Assembly (NCBI GenBank): GCA_036023115.1
Contig: JAYKKT010000059.1
Coordinates: forward strand, 5,379,501 to 5,443,500
From: Brasenia schreberi
Taxonomy: Eukaryota; Streptophyta; Magnoliopsida; Nymphaeales; Cabombaceae
DNA length: 64,000 bases
Reading direction: 5' to 3'
Part shown: positions 11,687 through 23,098 of the stretch, one piece after another
How positions within the stretch are numbered: the stretch's first letter is position 1
Layout of the letters: each line of letters begins with the position of its first letter
Notes under the pieces: generated by a model
What the model was told of the DNA's origin: nothing
The model's database searches: none
The model's input: only the letters and a program-made list of their open reading frames with translations
Program-made: the position numbers and the translations under genes

Positions 11687-11804
11687 TATCATTTTCTCTT
11701 CTATATAGGCTTCACACTTACTAAAAGTGTTTTTTTGAAAACTAGGCAGCAAGTCAAAGTTGAATAATTTCCTCAATTGTTTCAAACTTATATGCCCTAG
11801 GCAT

Positions 11805-11984
11805 TTATGCCATACATTCACATCAACATTAAAGGCATAATCTATATAAGCAAAATAACCATAATTTTTATTGATGTTTAATTTGAATAATCAATTATGC
11901 CATACGTTCACATCAACATTAAAGGCATAATCTATATAAGCAAAATAACCATAATTTTTATTGATGTTTAATTTGAATAATCAA
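11805..11984. repeat. 90-bp tandem duplication
   Basis: 11805-11894 and 11895-11984 are identical except for one visible substitution (catacattca versus catacgttca). It lies within the copia relic and looks recent. Confidence 0.93.
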
Positions 11985-12460
11985 TATTCAACATAAAATA
12001 GTTTAGAGAAAGTAATCTTCCTATGCTTCCCTACAATTACCTTACTATAAACAAACCTAACTTCAAAACATAAAATAGGACTATAACTAAATTGTATCTT
12101 ATAGAGGGCATAGTTAATATATCATTTAATACAACCAATGTGCCTTGTACATGAGGACATCTAAGAAAGTATTTTTTTTCAAGTATACATGATGTTCCCC
12201 TGGTTTATATTCTTTTAGGTTCATAGCTCCTTTCTTACTCTTAGAGATATATCTCGTTGCTCTTGAATCAATCCATCGTCTAGTTATTGGGCAATCCATA
12301 TAGAGACATTTTGAAACCATGCAGATTATGTCATGCTTCTTCGTTTGACCGTGTTGTTTAATACAACTGTTGCTCTTGTTAAATTTCTTGTTTGACTTAT
12401 TCTTTTTTTGGTTGGGTTTGAAGTTGTATCCTATCTCATCTTTAGTTACTAGCAATTTTT

Positions 12461-13438
12461 CTTTCTTGTTTTTATCATGTCATTGTTCAATTGTTAGTTT
12501 CGCGGCAACTCAGAAATGTTTGTTTCAACCCCTAATCTAAGAGCGGTGACAATGATATTCCGGAAAAACTATTTAAAATAGTAGATATTGCATAGCTTCA
12601 AAGATGACTAATTTCGCTAAAGCTAAATCTCTAAGCATTACTATGGTTAAAATTATCCACTACACGTTAGGCATCGAGTCTACCAAAATCATTAAAACTC
12701 CTACACAAACCTCATTATCTTTGGTCAATATGTTGTATCTTGTGTAATATTAACATTCAACTCCCAAAAAACAAGATCATGCTTCATCATTCAACAGTGC
12801 AAACTAATCTCAAGCTCACATAAATAAGAGGGCAGTGTTTGGTAGGTTGATTGGGTCAGCGTAAATCTCAGTCGGACACCTCATCATGGATTGTAAAACT
12901 ATGTATATTTGACAAATATATGATAAATGGACAATACTCTTGGGCAGATGGAATTGTTACTGAATAAAAGTGACTACAGAAGGTAACCATTTCTTTATTT
13001 AATCTTTGAAAAAATCGAATGTTGGACAATGCATGCAAGAATCGTTGCTGTGCATTGAATCTGTCGCAGATGGGTACGTTTCTTTAGTGACAGCAGAAGT
13101 AATAAATTAGCAGAAACGTTTAAATGTTAGAGAAAAACCGCACAATGACCACCCTGCGGCCTTTACTCCTCACTCTGGATCACCACCGTACGATGCATAA
13201 GGGGCTCATTCATTTCATCGCCTTGCTCGGTTGACGACATCATAATAACCCAATCATGGGGAATCGCATAATACTTGTTTTAGTGGTTAATATCTCAAAC
13301 ACAGGGGAAGCTTTGTAGCATGCATGGCACGAGGCTCATTAATAACAATGAAATTTCCTGATGCAGTCTCATCTTTTTTGTTTTTTTGTTTTTTTATAAG
13401 CAAGTTGGGGTTCTGCCCGACGAGATGCAAGATCCGAG
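12461..13438. other. No gene recognised
   Basis: The left part may still be degraded copia gag or leader sequence. No open frame or repeat is recognisable beyond that. Confidence 0.35.
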
Positions 13439-13579
13439 CAGTGACGGATCTACATTGAGGCAAGATAGGACGGTCACCCATATGAAATTTAGAAAACCAA
13501 TAAAAATTTTACAAGATTGAATCCATGAGCATTATACATAGTTCGCCTTACCTCATAAAAATTTCTAGATCTGCTACTG
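13439..13579. mobile_element. MITE-like element, CAGTGACGGATCTA termini
   Basis: Begins CAGTGACGGATCTA and ends CTAGATCTGCTACTG, imperfect inverted termini 141 bp apart. The ends and size match the element at 20679-20824. Confidence 0.55.
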
Positions 13580-15196
13580 GCTCTGGATGTTGAACTCATG
13601 ACCTGCAACTTCTCACGAGAGAGTAGGGGCTCTTCGTGCCTAATTTTTGCCTCATGTTCTTTCACTACTAGATATATTTTACATGTTGAGCTCATGACCC
13701 AATTCTGGGTAAACCGGGACGAACGGTTTAAATCCTAAGGGTTTTCTCTTACTTAAAAGAGTGAGTGTAATTGAACTGAGTGGAAACTGGTCGATTCTTG
13801 TTACGATTCATAACTATCAGTTGGAGCCGGAACTGTTGGTTTAAAGCACCGGACAGTTCAGGTTTAGTTGATTTTTGGCCCCGATTCGGTTTCGGTTCAA
13901 AATTACATCATGGGGCTCCGGACCATAAACAAGCTCCCCATTTTCATACTCTTCGAATAATGACGCTACTCTTTATTAATGTTAAGTTCAGATCTACGCC
14001 TTTCAACCCGGGGTAAAACTAAAGATTTATATATTGAAAGCCAGAAGAAAATCAATTCTCTTCACACACTCGGCGCAATTTCCATCGATTCTTAGTTTCT
14101 CACGTTGATATATCTTCCATCGTTATATGGATTAAACTCAACAACAAGTTAAGAGTCACTATTCAAAGAACCCTTGTGCGTTAATTAGAAGACAAATGTG
14201 TTCATTGCTTAACAAAATATAGACTTTATTGTAGAAGCTGTTTCTTTCTCTTTCTTTTTCTCGAGTACAATGGAAAAGAAGTCAGATGTGCACCGTGGGT
14301 ATCGAGTTCATGACCTTCAACTTGTGGGTCGACCCATAGCCGATTGATCTGTTGCTCGAAGTCCTGATTTCAGAATAGCCAGAAAGTTTAGGATTGGATC
14401 AGGAAAATCTAAAATTTGAATATCAGACAAATCTACTGCATTAGGAAGTTACCCTTATTGCAAAGGTAGATCATGTACACGTAGAGAAAGAAACAGTGGG
14501 GCAGCTGGTGGGTGGCAATGCAGAAACCTGGGAAATGAATGAGAGGGAGTGCGCGCGCGCGCAAGCACACATGTCTCCATGTTTTCCTCAATCAGTTTAA
14601 ATGATATCATGCATTTTTGAATCTTAATTAGTTCTCCTTTAGGGTTCCGTCCGGACCTTTCCAAGTCCCCAATTAATACCTTCTGCTTCTCTACAAAATC
14701 CCATTGATAGTCTCATCTCTCTCACAAGAAATGAGATGAAGAAGAGAAAGAAATAGTCTGCGTTTTGAGGGGGATGTTGGCTGGCTCGAGGCCACACTGT
14801 GCATATATGGCTACCAATATGTATTGCTAAGGGTAGATGCTTCGGACCAGGCTTCATTCCCTTCAAACATTTCAGGCCAGCCTTGTCTATATGAAGCTCT
14901 TGAGAATGATGGAGGTTTCATTGTTCATTTCTTTCTTCTTTCGGGTGTACTTCTCGCCGAATGGCCAGGCGAAAGGCTTAATCAGTTGCGGGGAATGTTG
15001 TCTGGTTCAAGGCAATATGGATTTTGGGTGATCTTATCGATTCCTAAGTGACCTCGGACCAGGCTTCATTCCCCTCAACGACATCTCCCTTTCGACTCCT
15101 TCATGCTCACTCTGGAACGCTTGCTATGGTAATATCCCTTACATTTGCTGATTCTTGAGTGCTCTTTCATGGCTCTCGGCATCTTCAAGAGATATA
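13580..15196. other. No gene; SINE and MITE relics
   Basis: Holds SINE S2 fragments at about 13588-13630 and 14285-14345 (gggtatcgagttcatgacc, cttcaacttgtgggtcgac on +) and decayed GGTTCCGGTT-type MITE sequence at 13765-13900. Open frames around 14820-15050 have no recognisable domain. A phrase ggaccaggcttcattcccct-like occurs twice (near 14845 and 15057). Confidence 0.4.
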
Positions 15197-15239
15197 CAAC
15201 AACAAACAACTAAGCCTTTTTCCCATATTAAACGGGGTA
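15197..15239 (-). mobile_element. Tail-only RTE insertion, 43 bp
   Basis: Only the last 43 bases of the RTE element are present (on +, aacaacaaacaactaagcc followed by the reverse complement of the terminal block to gggg). They are flanked by a 16-bp target duplication with one mismatch: atcttcaagagatata at 15181-15196 and atcttcaagaaatata at 15240-15255. Confidence 0.85.
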
Positions 15240-15255
15240 ATCTTCAAGAAATATA

Positions 15256-16604
15256 AACAAAAAAAAAGACATTTCTTTTAATTTCTTATATGAAGTCTAG
15301 TAGAAGCGCTTTCTTTATATGATCTTTTCATTTTCTTAGTACTTTTTGCCTCCGAATACCATGAACTATAAACATCTCCCTTGTGTAGCTTATTCATGAA
15401 ACAGACTGAATGAATTCTTATTCTTCTTGTGTCTCCAGGAACCATAACATATATGGAAGTCTCTGTATTCTGCACTTTAGGCACCAAAGTGATTTGGTTG
15501 TTCTATTACGCAATTCTTGCATGAGAAATGTCGACGCTCAGATCGACCACTCACATTCTTCGGAAAATAAATCTTAAAGAAAAGGATCAATACTGCATGT
15601 GTCATAAAGTTTGAGTCTGTATAGAGATCTATGATGAGCTACTTTGCAGAGAAAGGACAATGCAACTCTTTGTTATTTGGATTTTCTTCTCTCAATTTTC
15701 TTAGTAGTTGCAAAAAAGTTTGGCACCGATGAGTCCACGAGGTACAAGTTACCGTGACAGACTTATTTCATGATCGATAAGACAAGATACTGTTTTGATA
15801 TTTGTGATTTTGCTTGCATGTTTGAGTTCTCCGGCAATCTCTTGACCCAGGCGGCGGGATTTCCGGCATCAACCGAAGTTGCTTTCTCAAATGGAAGGCG
15901 CAAGTAGATGGAGAGGAAGAAGACAGCAGTTGACGGAGAAAGGTGTTGAAAAGGCCTCGAAGAGGAAAGCATCAATGAGTGAACGATAGTTTCTGATAAT
16001 AGAAGCTCGATAAGTACACCAGTGGCAGATCTTGCAACTGCACCACAGATATGCCAATATCACAGCATTCCACCTCTGGAGTTCTTCCAAAAGTGTGAAA
16101 GACTACGACTATTAACAAAATATATGCATACATGTTTGCGGCATCTTCGGCGTTTGTGGTGCAGGATGATGAATTACATGTCCTGTTATGTGTGTTGCTT
16201 TCTCAGATCCTGTGTGGATGTGGCCGTTGAACCTAATAAATATCCTTACCTTAATCTTTTCTTTTATGTTCTAAACCACCGGTATCCGAAAGGCTATAAT
16301 CGGTTGAGCCAGGTTCGGCCCAATAATTTGATGGTAAATCTCTTCTGGTGCTGGTCACTTATGTGGTGCATCAGCAGCCACCTCTATAAGCCGAAAACTT
16401 CCTGTTGAACAAATTCTTACTGTTTAAAACAGCTGAAGTACGTAATTCCGACAGTTGAAAACTCTCTCCATTTGCAAGCCTAAAGAAGTTTCCTTATGAA
16501 GGGACTCCCATCCTCCAGCCGAAGCACTATGTCCTTATTTATCTAGGTTTGAGACCATATGTGGATTGATAAACCCTTACTATACGTGGAGTTCATCCTA
16601 AGAA
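15256..16604. other. No gene recognised
   Basis: Several overlapping open frames of 60-128 codons on both strands, none with recognisable domains, splice context or promoter. Confidence 0.35.
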
Positions 16605-16651
16605 ATAACAACAATAATGTTTAGAATTTAGAATTCATGATAAATAAATCC
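16605..16651 (-). mobile_element. Antisense RTE-derivative scrap
   Basis: aacaacaataatg is followed by aattcatgataaataaatcc, the reverse complement of the RTE head segment ttatttaccatgaatt. It abuts the sense-strand head of the long RTE copy, giving a local foldback between 16628-16655 and about 16748-16775. Confidence 0.45.
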
Positions 16652-18204
16652 GACAAACTTTGTTCATGTAAGGGATCATCCTTGAATTGTTGGTCTCAGG
16701 CCTCGATAAAGGAGGAGGATTGCGTTAGGCGTCCGACAACAAGTGTAAAACTTTGTGAGACTTATCTACCATCGATTTTAAAATTATGAGTACACCCTCT
16801 TAGCGACAGAGTCAAAATGCAGTGAAAAGTAAGAGTCATTATATCTTCGTCCGAATATAGTAAATCAATTGGAGAGAGAGTTCTTATATCGTAGATAGGT
16901 GTGAGTAAAAAAGTTAGTTCCACTACATTGTCGCCTAAATGTAGTAAATAAGTTACAACAAGAGTCTTCACATTTTAAGAATGAATGGATGCAGAGGTAA
17001 GGAAGCTAATCCTAGATAATAAGATTCGTATTGGTACGGTAGATAATATGATTCACACAAATATTCAAATTTTATGTTTACAAAAAAGACAAAGTGGGTT
17101 AGAAAAAAAACAAAGAAAATTGAGAATACAAGTTTTAAATTATGGTACTCGGAAAAGAAAAAAGCATGGAATAGAGTTGGTATTATTATAAATAAAGATT
17201 TAAAGGATAATGTAGTAGACATACGATGATACGGTGACCAAATTATGATGGTGAAGTTAGTGTTAGGGCTAGAGGCTTTGAATATAGTTTGTGCTTATGC
17301 ACCTAAGTAAGATTGGAAGACAATATAAAAAAGGCTTTTTGAGAGGAGTTAGATAATATAACTCAAAGAATTCTACAAAGGAAGATTATTTGTTTAGGAG
17401 GAGACTTAAATGGATATATTGGTAAAGATGCATTAGGATATCAAAGTATTTAGGAAACTATAGTTTTTGGGATATAAATGAGAAGAGTATGGAGATTTTA
17501 AATTTTTTTATGACTTTTGATCTCTTTATACTCAATACAATTTTTAAAAAAATGAGATGAATATTTTAATTACTTATAAGAGTGTCTTATCACAAACACA
17601 AATTGATTATTTCTTTTGTAGAAAAAAAGATAGATCATGTTATAAAGATTGTAAGGTAATTCTAAGAGAAACCTTAACTACTCAACATCACTTTTAATAA
17701 TGGATTTGCAAGTAAAAAAATAGACAAAGAAGAATAGAGTTAATAGAATTATTTAGACTAGATGGTGGAACCTCAAATGTAAGAAAACAAATATATTTAA
17801 ATAAAAAGTTTTTCAAGGAGATGCTTAGAGTTATATAGGTATACCTTTTGATATGTGAAACAATATGGCTATACATAGTAGGAAAGTGACAAAAGATGTG
17901 TTAGGTGTATCTAAGCAAGGCCTACCAGCACAAAAAGAAGCTTGGTAGTGGAGTGAAATGGTGTAAGATAAAATCAAAACAAAGAAGACATGTTACAAAT
18001 TGCATTATATTGTAAAACTCATGAAGTTAATAAGAAAGCAAAGAAAGAAGCGAAAAAGGTTGTTAGTGAAGTAAAAGCCAAAATTTGGGAGGATTTATAT
18101 AAAATGCTTAACTCAAAAGAAGGTGAAAGAGATATTTTTAGGATAATTAAGACTAGAGATAAGAAAACTAAGGATCTTACTTTCATAAATACAAATTTGT
18201 TAAT

Positions 18205-18555
18205 CCTTTAAAAGTAAATGGAAGATCTTATTGGCTTTTGAAATATCAAAAAGCTATGGTTCTTTCTCATGAGCTTCTTTCTCCTTCCTCTTGGGGGCGA
18301 AGGAGCATTATAGATATCATGAGGTCCATGTGTGAACTCGACAGTCATGACTTTGCCTACCTAGTATCCTGCATCATATTTTCTACGTAGGAAATCAAAG
18401 CTTGTCGTTGATTACGCCTTAGATTTTTTTTTTGTTACACGATGTGTCTGGGATGCAAAAAAATGTATTTGACATAATCCACTTGATTAGGTAGTTGAAC
18501 CAGAGTAGGACAAAAAGATCTCTACAGTTTGAGCCTTGGTGAGTTGCATCTAGCA
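18205..18555. other. Unidentified insert inside RTE LINE
   Basis: RTE similarity stops after the DKKTKDLTFI segment and resumes near 18560 with a decayed YFxxLFNEN-like segment. The 350 bp between them is not RTE coding sequence; it includes a T-run at 18427-18435 and no recognisable domain. No flanking duplication was found. Confidence 0.5.
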
Positions 18556-19733
18556 ACGTGTAATGATATCAAAAATATATGAAAAAATAATTTTATAAGC
18601 TTTTTAATGAAAATAAAAATATTAGTATTACCTTAGGAGAGTTAGCTAAATCAGAAAAGTATATAAACCATAATTTCTATCGGTGTATTGAAAAGAATGA
18701 AGTCAAAGAAGCTCTTAAATATACGAAGGTTGGTAAAACTGTAGGACTAGACAATATTCCTATAGAAGTATGGAAAATCCAAGGAGAGATGAGCTCACTT
18801 GGCTCACAAGATTATTTAATGAAATATGGAGAACCCAAAAATGTTCGAGAAATGGAGAGCGAGTACAATTATACCTATATATAAGAAAAGAGACATTCAT
18901 AATTGCTCAAATTATTGAGGTATCAAGTTAATGAGTCACACTATAAAATTATGGGGAAAAATTATCAAACATAGGTTAAGACAAATATCTAGTATAATAG
19001 ATAACCAACTCAAATTCATGCCTGACATATCTACTATTAAAGCAATTCACCTATTGAGACTTTTTATAGAATATTTTATAGCAAAAAAAAAGAATCTTCA
19101 CATGATATTTATTGATTAGAAAAGGCTTACGATAGGGTGTCAAAAGATGTTTTTTGGAGAACTTTAGAAAAGAGAGTTATCTCATTGACATATATAAACC
19201 TTATAAGAGGCATGAATGATGGTAAAAAAAATTGTGTGAGAACCCATAAAGGAATGACAAACTCCTTTGAAGTTAATATTGGGCTACATTAGGGATCAAC
19301 TTTAAGTCCATATTTATTTATATTGGTCATTGATGAGTTAACAAAATATATTTAAGATGAAGTACCTTGATATATGTTATTTGGAGATTATATTGTGTTA
19401 GTGGATGAGCCTAAGGAAAAAGTTAATAGGAAATTGGAATTATGGAGAGAAATGTTAGAAAGTAATGGCTTTTGACTTAGTAGAACAAAGACAAACTATT
19501 ATGGAATGTAAGTTTGATCATTTGAGTACTTTAGATGACATAGAAATTAAGATTAACACACAATGCATCCCTTATAAGAAAGTTTTAAATACCCAGAGTC
19601 AATTTTTCAAAGTGATGGAAAAATTGATGGAGATGTTATATATAGAAATAGTGGTGATTGGTTAAAATGGAGAGGGGCATAAGGTATTTTGTGTGATAAG
19701 AAGATATCATTAAAATTAAAAGGTAAATATTAT

Positions 19734-19973
19734 AGAGCAGCAATTAGACCTGCTATGTTTTATAGTTCTTAGTGCTAGACATTTAATCATCAACACGTGC
19801 AAAACATTTCTGTAGAGCAACAATTAGACCTGCTATGTTTTATGGTTCTTAGTGTTGGACATTTAATCATCAACATGTGCAAAACATTTCTGTAGAGCAA
19901 CAATTAGACTTGTTATGTTTTATGGTTCTTAGTGTTGGACATTTAATCATCAACATGTGCAAAACATTTCTGT
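19734..19973. repeat. 80-bp tandem triplication inside RTE
   Basis: Three consecutive 80-bp units starting at 19734, 19814 and 19894, each covering the YRAxIRPAMFYGSxCW to QxMSV part of the RTE C-terminus. Since 80 is not a multiple of three, each extra unit shifts the frame. Confidence 0.95.
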
Positions 19974-20238
19974 AGTAGAAATGAATACGTTGAGATAGAT
20001 GAGTGGTCACACAAAGAAAGACCATATACGTAATAAGGTTATTAGAAGTGAATTGTGAGTAGCACTAGTAGAGGATAAAATGAGGAAAAATCATTTAGGA
20101 TGGTTTGAACATATAGAAAGATGACCGAAGGATGCTCCTATAAGAAGATATGAAAAATTAGATTGTAAAAATGTTAAAAGAGGAAGACGACGGCCACAGA
20201 AGTGTTGAAAAGAAACAATAAAGAATGATCTAGTCTAA

Positions 20239-20678
20239 CAAGTTCTTCTATGCATGCATTTGTATCCACATTTTTTTTTCTTTGTGTTTCTTAGAGAAAT
20301 TCAACTCATATAAGAGATCGTTCTTATAAAGGATTATAATAAAGAGGCATCATCTGAGCTTACCTAATTCCGTTGATTAACTTGTCATGTACTTCGATCA
20401 TGTGGATCATTTTTGTTAACTATTAACTTGTGCCAATGCTTTCATCATTTTGCTGGAGAAAACTCTACAGACTTTCTGGGTATGAGAGCTAACTTTTGTC
20501 TATTAAGGGGATTGCTTTACCTAACTTTGGATCTATCTCTACTAAATCCAGTTGCAGTTATTATGTTAAGCTCTTTACGAACTGCTGATAGCACAAAGAT
20601 TGCAGACTATGGAAAATGAAATAGTTGCTCAACTATGTTCAAACTATCTAATGCAATCTTTTCTATCGTCCACTCGGG
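20239..20678. other. No gene recognised
   Basis: No recognisable coding or repeat content. Confidence 0.35.
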
Positions 20679-20824
20679 CAGTGGCAGATCCATAAACTTG
20701 TTTGGGGTGAGGCAGGCTTCAAAAGTTTTCCTTTTTTCTGAAAATTTCAATACATTGATAGAAATTTTCAAAACTTTCAGTCGGGCTGGTCACTCCATCC
20801 CACCACAATCTGGATCTGCCAATG
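20679..20824. mobile_element. MITE-like element, CAGTGGCAGATCC termini
   Basis: Begins CAGTGGCAGATCC and ends GGATCTGCCAATG, inverted termini 146 bp apart. The interior has a self-complementary core (ctgaaaatttc / gaaattttca), so the element could fold into a long hairpin. Same family as 13439-13579. Confidence 0.55.
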
Positions 20825-21308
20825 AACCCGGGGTTAGGCACCATCATGTCTGTATCTGTGGAAATATTTGCATAAGACCACACACATATATAATCACTTG
20901 TAAACTTATTATATAATGGGGTACATGTCCTTAGCCATGTGATATTTTGTAGTCATTCTTAAAGCAATTAAAGAGATGCATGGAAGCAGGAATTTTGAGC
21001 AGCAACAAGATCTTTTCAACACATTGAATGCGTTGTGAGGATAGAGGAGTAGTAAGTGTCAGGTCTTTTCTATATAGTCTATAGATATCCAAAAGGGTTA
21101 CGGGAAACGAGAGATTCCGTGCACATATACACACAATTTTTCAGAGTTTGTCGTTATGGGAGCCATGACTTTGTGTGGTTCAGACTCGGGCCTGCACGTC
21201 TGCATTTATTAAGAAGGCAATGGAGGTAGCCATCCTGACGTTTCTTGGAAAATGAAAAACTCATCAACCTACACTTTATCTCTCCACTCTCGTTGTCTCC
21301 ATATCTCT

Positions 21309-21309
<1 letters not shown>
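20825..21309. other. No gene recognised
   Basis: Unique-looking sequence without a recognisable gene. Confidence 0.35.
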
Positions 21310-21351
<42 letters not shown>

Positions 21352-21364
21352 AGAGAGAGAGAGA
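21310..21364. repeat. (TA)n(GA)n compound microsatellite
   Basis: About 19 TA units followed by seven GA units, the reverse complement of the TC-then-TA arrangement elsewhere in the window. Confidence 0.95.
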
Positions 21365-21650
21365 GGAATTTTTATAAGTATATAAAGGGAAAGGAAAGAA
21401 ACAACGTAGTCAAAAGACATGTTATGTATGAGAGAGAGGCTATTCTTAGCCAAAAGAAATAAGCAAATTCCTGAAAGAAGCTGCCTTGTCAAAAGGCATC
21501 TCTTGTGAGCAACTCTCTCTCAAGCACAGATTTAAGTTCGGCCCAAATGGAAGAAATGGAAAACCTGACAAATTAACACTGCACCTTCAAGGACTTTAAT
21601 ACTCAACAAACATAACGCACAGTTGAATTTGCGAGCTATAATACTGGGTT

Positions 21651-21759
21651 GTTTTTTTTTGTTACAAGGCTATGCCGAAGCACGCACCCTCTGAGGACCA
21701 AACTCCCCACCACCAGCAACGACGGTAGAACGCCCTACAGTTGAGCTAACAGTCTGGAT
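21651..21759 (-). mobile_element. tRNA-derived SINE, family S1
   Basis: Same A-box-like and B-box-like head as 1210-1344 but more diverged, with a T-run on the + strand at its left end. Flanked by gctataatac at 21635-21644 and 21760-21769, a likely target duplication. Confidence 0.65.
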
Positions 21760-21769
21760 GCTATAATAC

Positions 21770-22507
21770 GGGTATTTAACTTCATAGCTATTACGTAAAG
21801 CTTAACTACAGTGAGGTATTCACCCCAACCAAAGGAAGTTCCAAGATCAATGGCCTTTTCTCAAGGTGAGTTGTCGAGAATGGTGGTGGCAGCATGGATA
21901 TCCTCGGCCACCTTCTTGCTCCAAAGTGGTTGGTGAATCCTCGAGAAAAAACACAGAAGCTTGTATAAGTCACTGGTTTAATGCAGATTATTACAATTAC
22001 AGACTGTAAGTGAAGTAACTTAGCTGCTTCTTAGGATAAAAGTTCTCAAAAGTACAGATGATCTCTATCTATAAAGCATGGCCATTGGGTTAGTGGAAGC
22101 CTGTGCTACATTCCTCGATACTTAGTGTGTGTTTGATTTGAGGTATATTTCTGTTATTAGTTTGTGAGTGACATTGATGCTTGGATTTCACCAGAGACGA
22201 GGTACTTGGGTTTTCCTGCAAAACTCATGGGTTGAGTTCCTTTGGCCCACTTCCTTCCTCGTGTTAGACATTTTTTACTCAAAATGGGTCTATAGAACTA
22301 TAGTTTCACGCTAAGAATGGTTTTCGCATTTGATGCATAACGGAACTTGAATACCGAAAACAGAGATCTAGTTTCCCTAGAATTTTGTATTAAACGCACG
22401 GTGAGTTGGCGGTACCAGTAGACCCATTACTGATGATAGCATTTTTTATTTGGTTGGATCTACATCCAGCTTCAACCGGCCACCATCACCATTAGCTTTA
22501 TTGGTTT
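21770..22507. other. No gene recognised
   Basis: Unique-looking sequence; no domain or splice-consistent coding segment was recognised. Confidence 0.35.

Positions 22508-22591
<84 letters not shown>
22508..22591. repeat. Long (GA)n microsatellite
   Basis: About 40 GA units with one AAG interruption, roughly 210 bp downstream of the stop of the cysteine-rich peptide gene (minus strand). Confidence 0.97.
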
Positions 22592-22597
<6 letters not shown>

Positions 22598-22801
22598 AAC
22601 CGAAAGCAACAACTTCAAATAAAACATTCTTAGCAATGTGGTCGTCAGTACAGCAATTACCAATTACACAAGAGACTTCTCTTCTAAAATACATGCCACG
22701 CCCAGTAACAATGTATCTTAATTTTAAGCTCTTATTCAAGATTGACATACAGACTTACGATAACATGCATAGATAGTAAAATGGACACATGCAAGACGGG
22801 T

Positions 22802-23017
22802 CTAGGTGCAATATGCCGGCCTAGACCCACAATACCCATGGCGGCTGCAGCGAGGAAGGCCAAAACGGCTGCAGACCACTTTATAGCCACCAGGTGCACC
22901 GCAGCAGGGACCGTTCTGACACGTACCCACTTGATCCTGGGCCACAATCGGCATTGCCATAAGCACCACCAGAGCCACCAAGACAAGCACCATTGCCGTT
23001 GTCTTCTTTCCCTCCAT
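22802..23017 (-). CDS. Small secreted cysteine-rich peptide, hevein-like C-terminal half
   Basis: A 71-residue single-exon protein ending in TAG. Residues 1-27 form a clear secretory signal (MEGKKTTAM, then a Val/Leu/Ala core, ending in IVAQ), so the product should enter the secretory pathway. The mature part of about 44 residues has seven cysteines, including a CC pair. It ends in CSRHGYCGSRPAYC, close to the second half of the hevein chitin-binding fold (usually CCSxxGYCGxxxxYC). The conserved serine, GYCG and final tyrosine are kept, but one aromatic position is histidine. The first half is longer than in short hevein-like antimicrobial peptides, and the cysteine number is odd. The start was chosen because it gives a full signal peptide and lies about 75 bp downstream of a TATA box. 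Role in defence is inferred from the family; a distinct secreted peptide family is the alternative. Confidence 0.65.
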   Translation of the reverse strand: MEGKKTTAMVLVLVALVVLMAMPIVAQDQVGTCQNGPCCGAPGGYKVVCSRFGLPRCSRHGYCGSRPAYCT

Positions 23018-23090
23018 GGCTCTCCTGCCTATAAAACAAAAACTTAACACCAATCAGCTTACTTGATGGGGAGTCTAGACGCATTGCACG

Positions 23091-23098
23091 TATTTATA
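23091..23098 (-). promoter_or_regulatory. TATA box of the cysteine-rich peptide gene
   Basis: TATAAATA on the minus strand, about 75 bp upstream of the ATG at 23017, which predicts a leader of roughly 45 nt. It supports the open frame as a real gene. Confidence 0.6.

Larger units (their letters stand above)
8960..12460 (-). mobile_element. Decayed Ty1/copia retrotransposon relic
   Basis: Minus-strand pieces occur in copia order. 12455-12126 encodes a basic gag C-terminus followed by a protease-like WIDSRATRYI, where the usual DSGAT glycine is changed. 10755-10480 is the integrase C-terminal region (CIFIRYPKGFKRYHFY-like). 9940-9647 is reverse transcriptase with the catalytic YVDDIL. 9220-8966 is the RNase H tail with SRSKHI. 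Between these, frames are broken by many stops. No LTRs, primer site or polypurine tract could be placed, so the limits are those of recognisable protein similarity. A truncated RTE element at 11354-11686 and a 90-bp tandem duplication at 11805-11984 interrupt it. It is clearly older than the two copia elements in the ETFQO intron. Confidence 0.8.
16652..20238 (+). mobile_element. Long decayed RTE-clade LINE
   Basis: The most complete RTE copy. The 5' head (tttgttcatgtaagggatca from about 16655) is followed by a leader, then an endonuclease region from about 16985 (IRIGT, later GGDLNGYIG-like near 17400 and the SQIDYFFCRKKDR region near 17600). The reverse transcriptase follows: GLDNIPIEVW near 18750, FID at 19110 (the next codon, TAG, replaces glutamate in the usual ID-EKAYDRVP), a [17 protein letters not shown] region at 19283-19320 with a stop, LFGDYIVLVDE near 19378 in place of FADD, and the C-terminal [11 protein letters not shown] region near 20090. 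Frames are broken many times. 18205-18555 is foreign sequence and 19734-19973 is triplicated. The GTT-tail end is missing, the copy stopping near 20238. It encodes nothing functional. Confidence 0.85.

Noticed and set aside
11805..11984. CRISPR-like or satellite array
   Set aside because: Only two units, no spacers, and the context is a eukaryotic copia relic.
16022..16408. 128-codon frame on plus
   Set aside because: Cysteine- and histidine-rich by chance; no known domain, and the opposite strand also has an open frame there.
22446..22748. 100-codon open frame on minus
   Set aside because: Its core is a translated GA microsatellite (Leu-Ser repeat).
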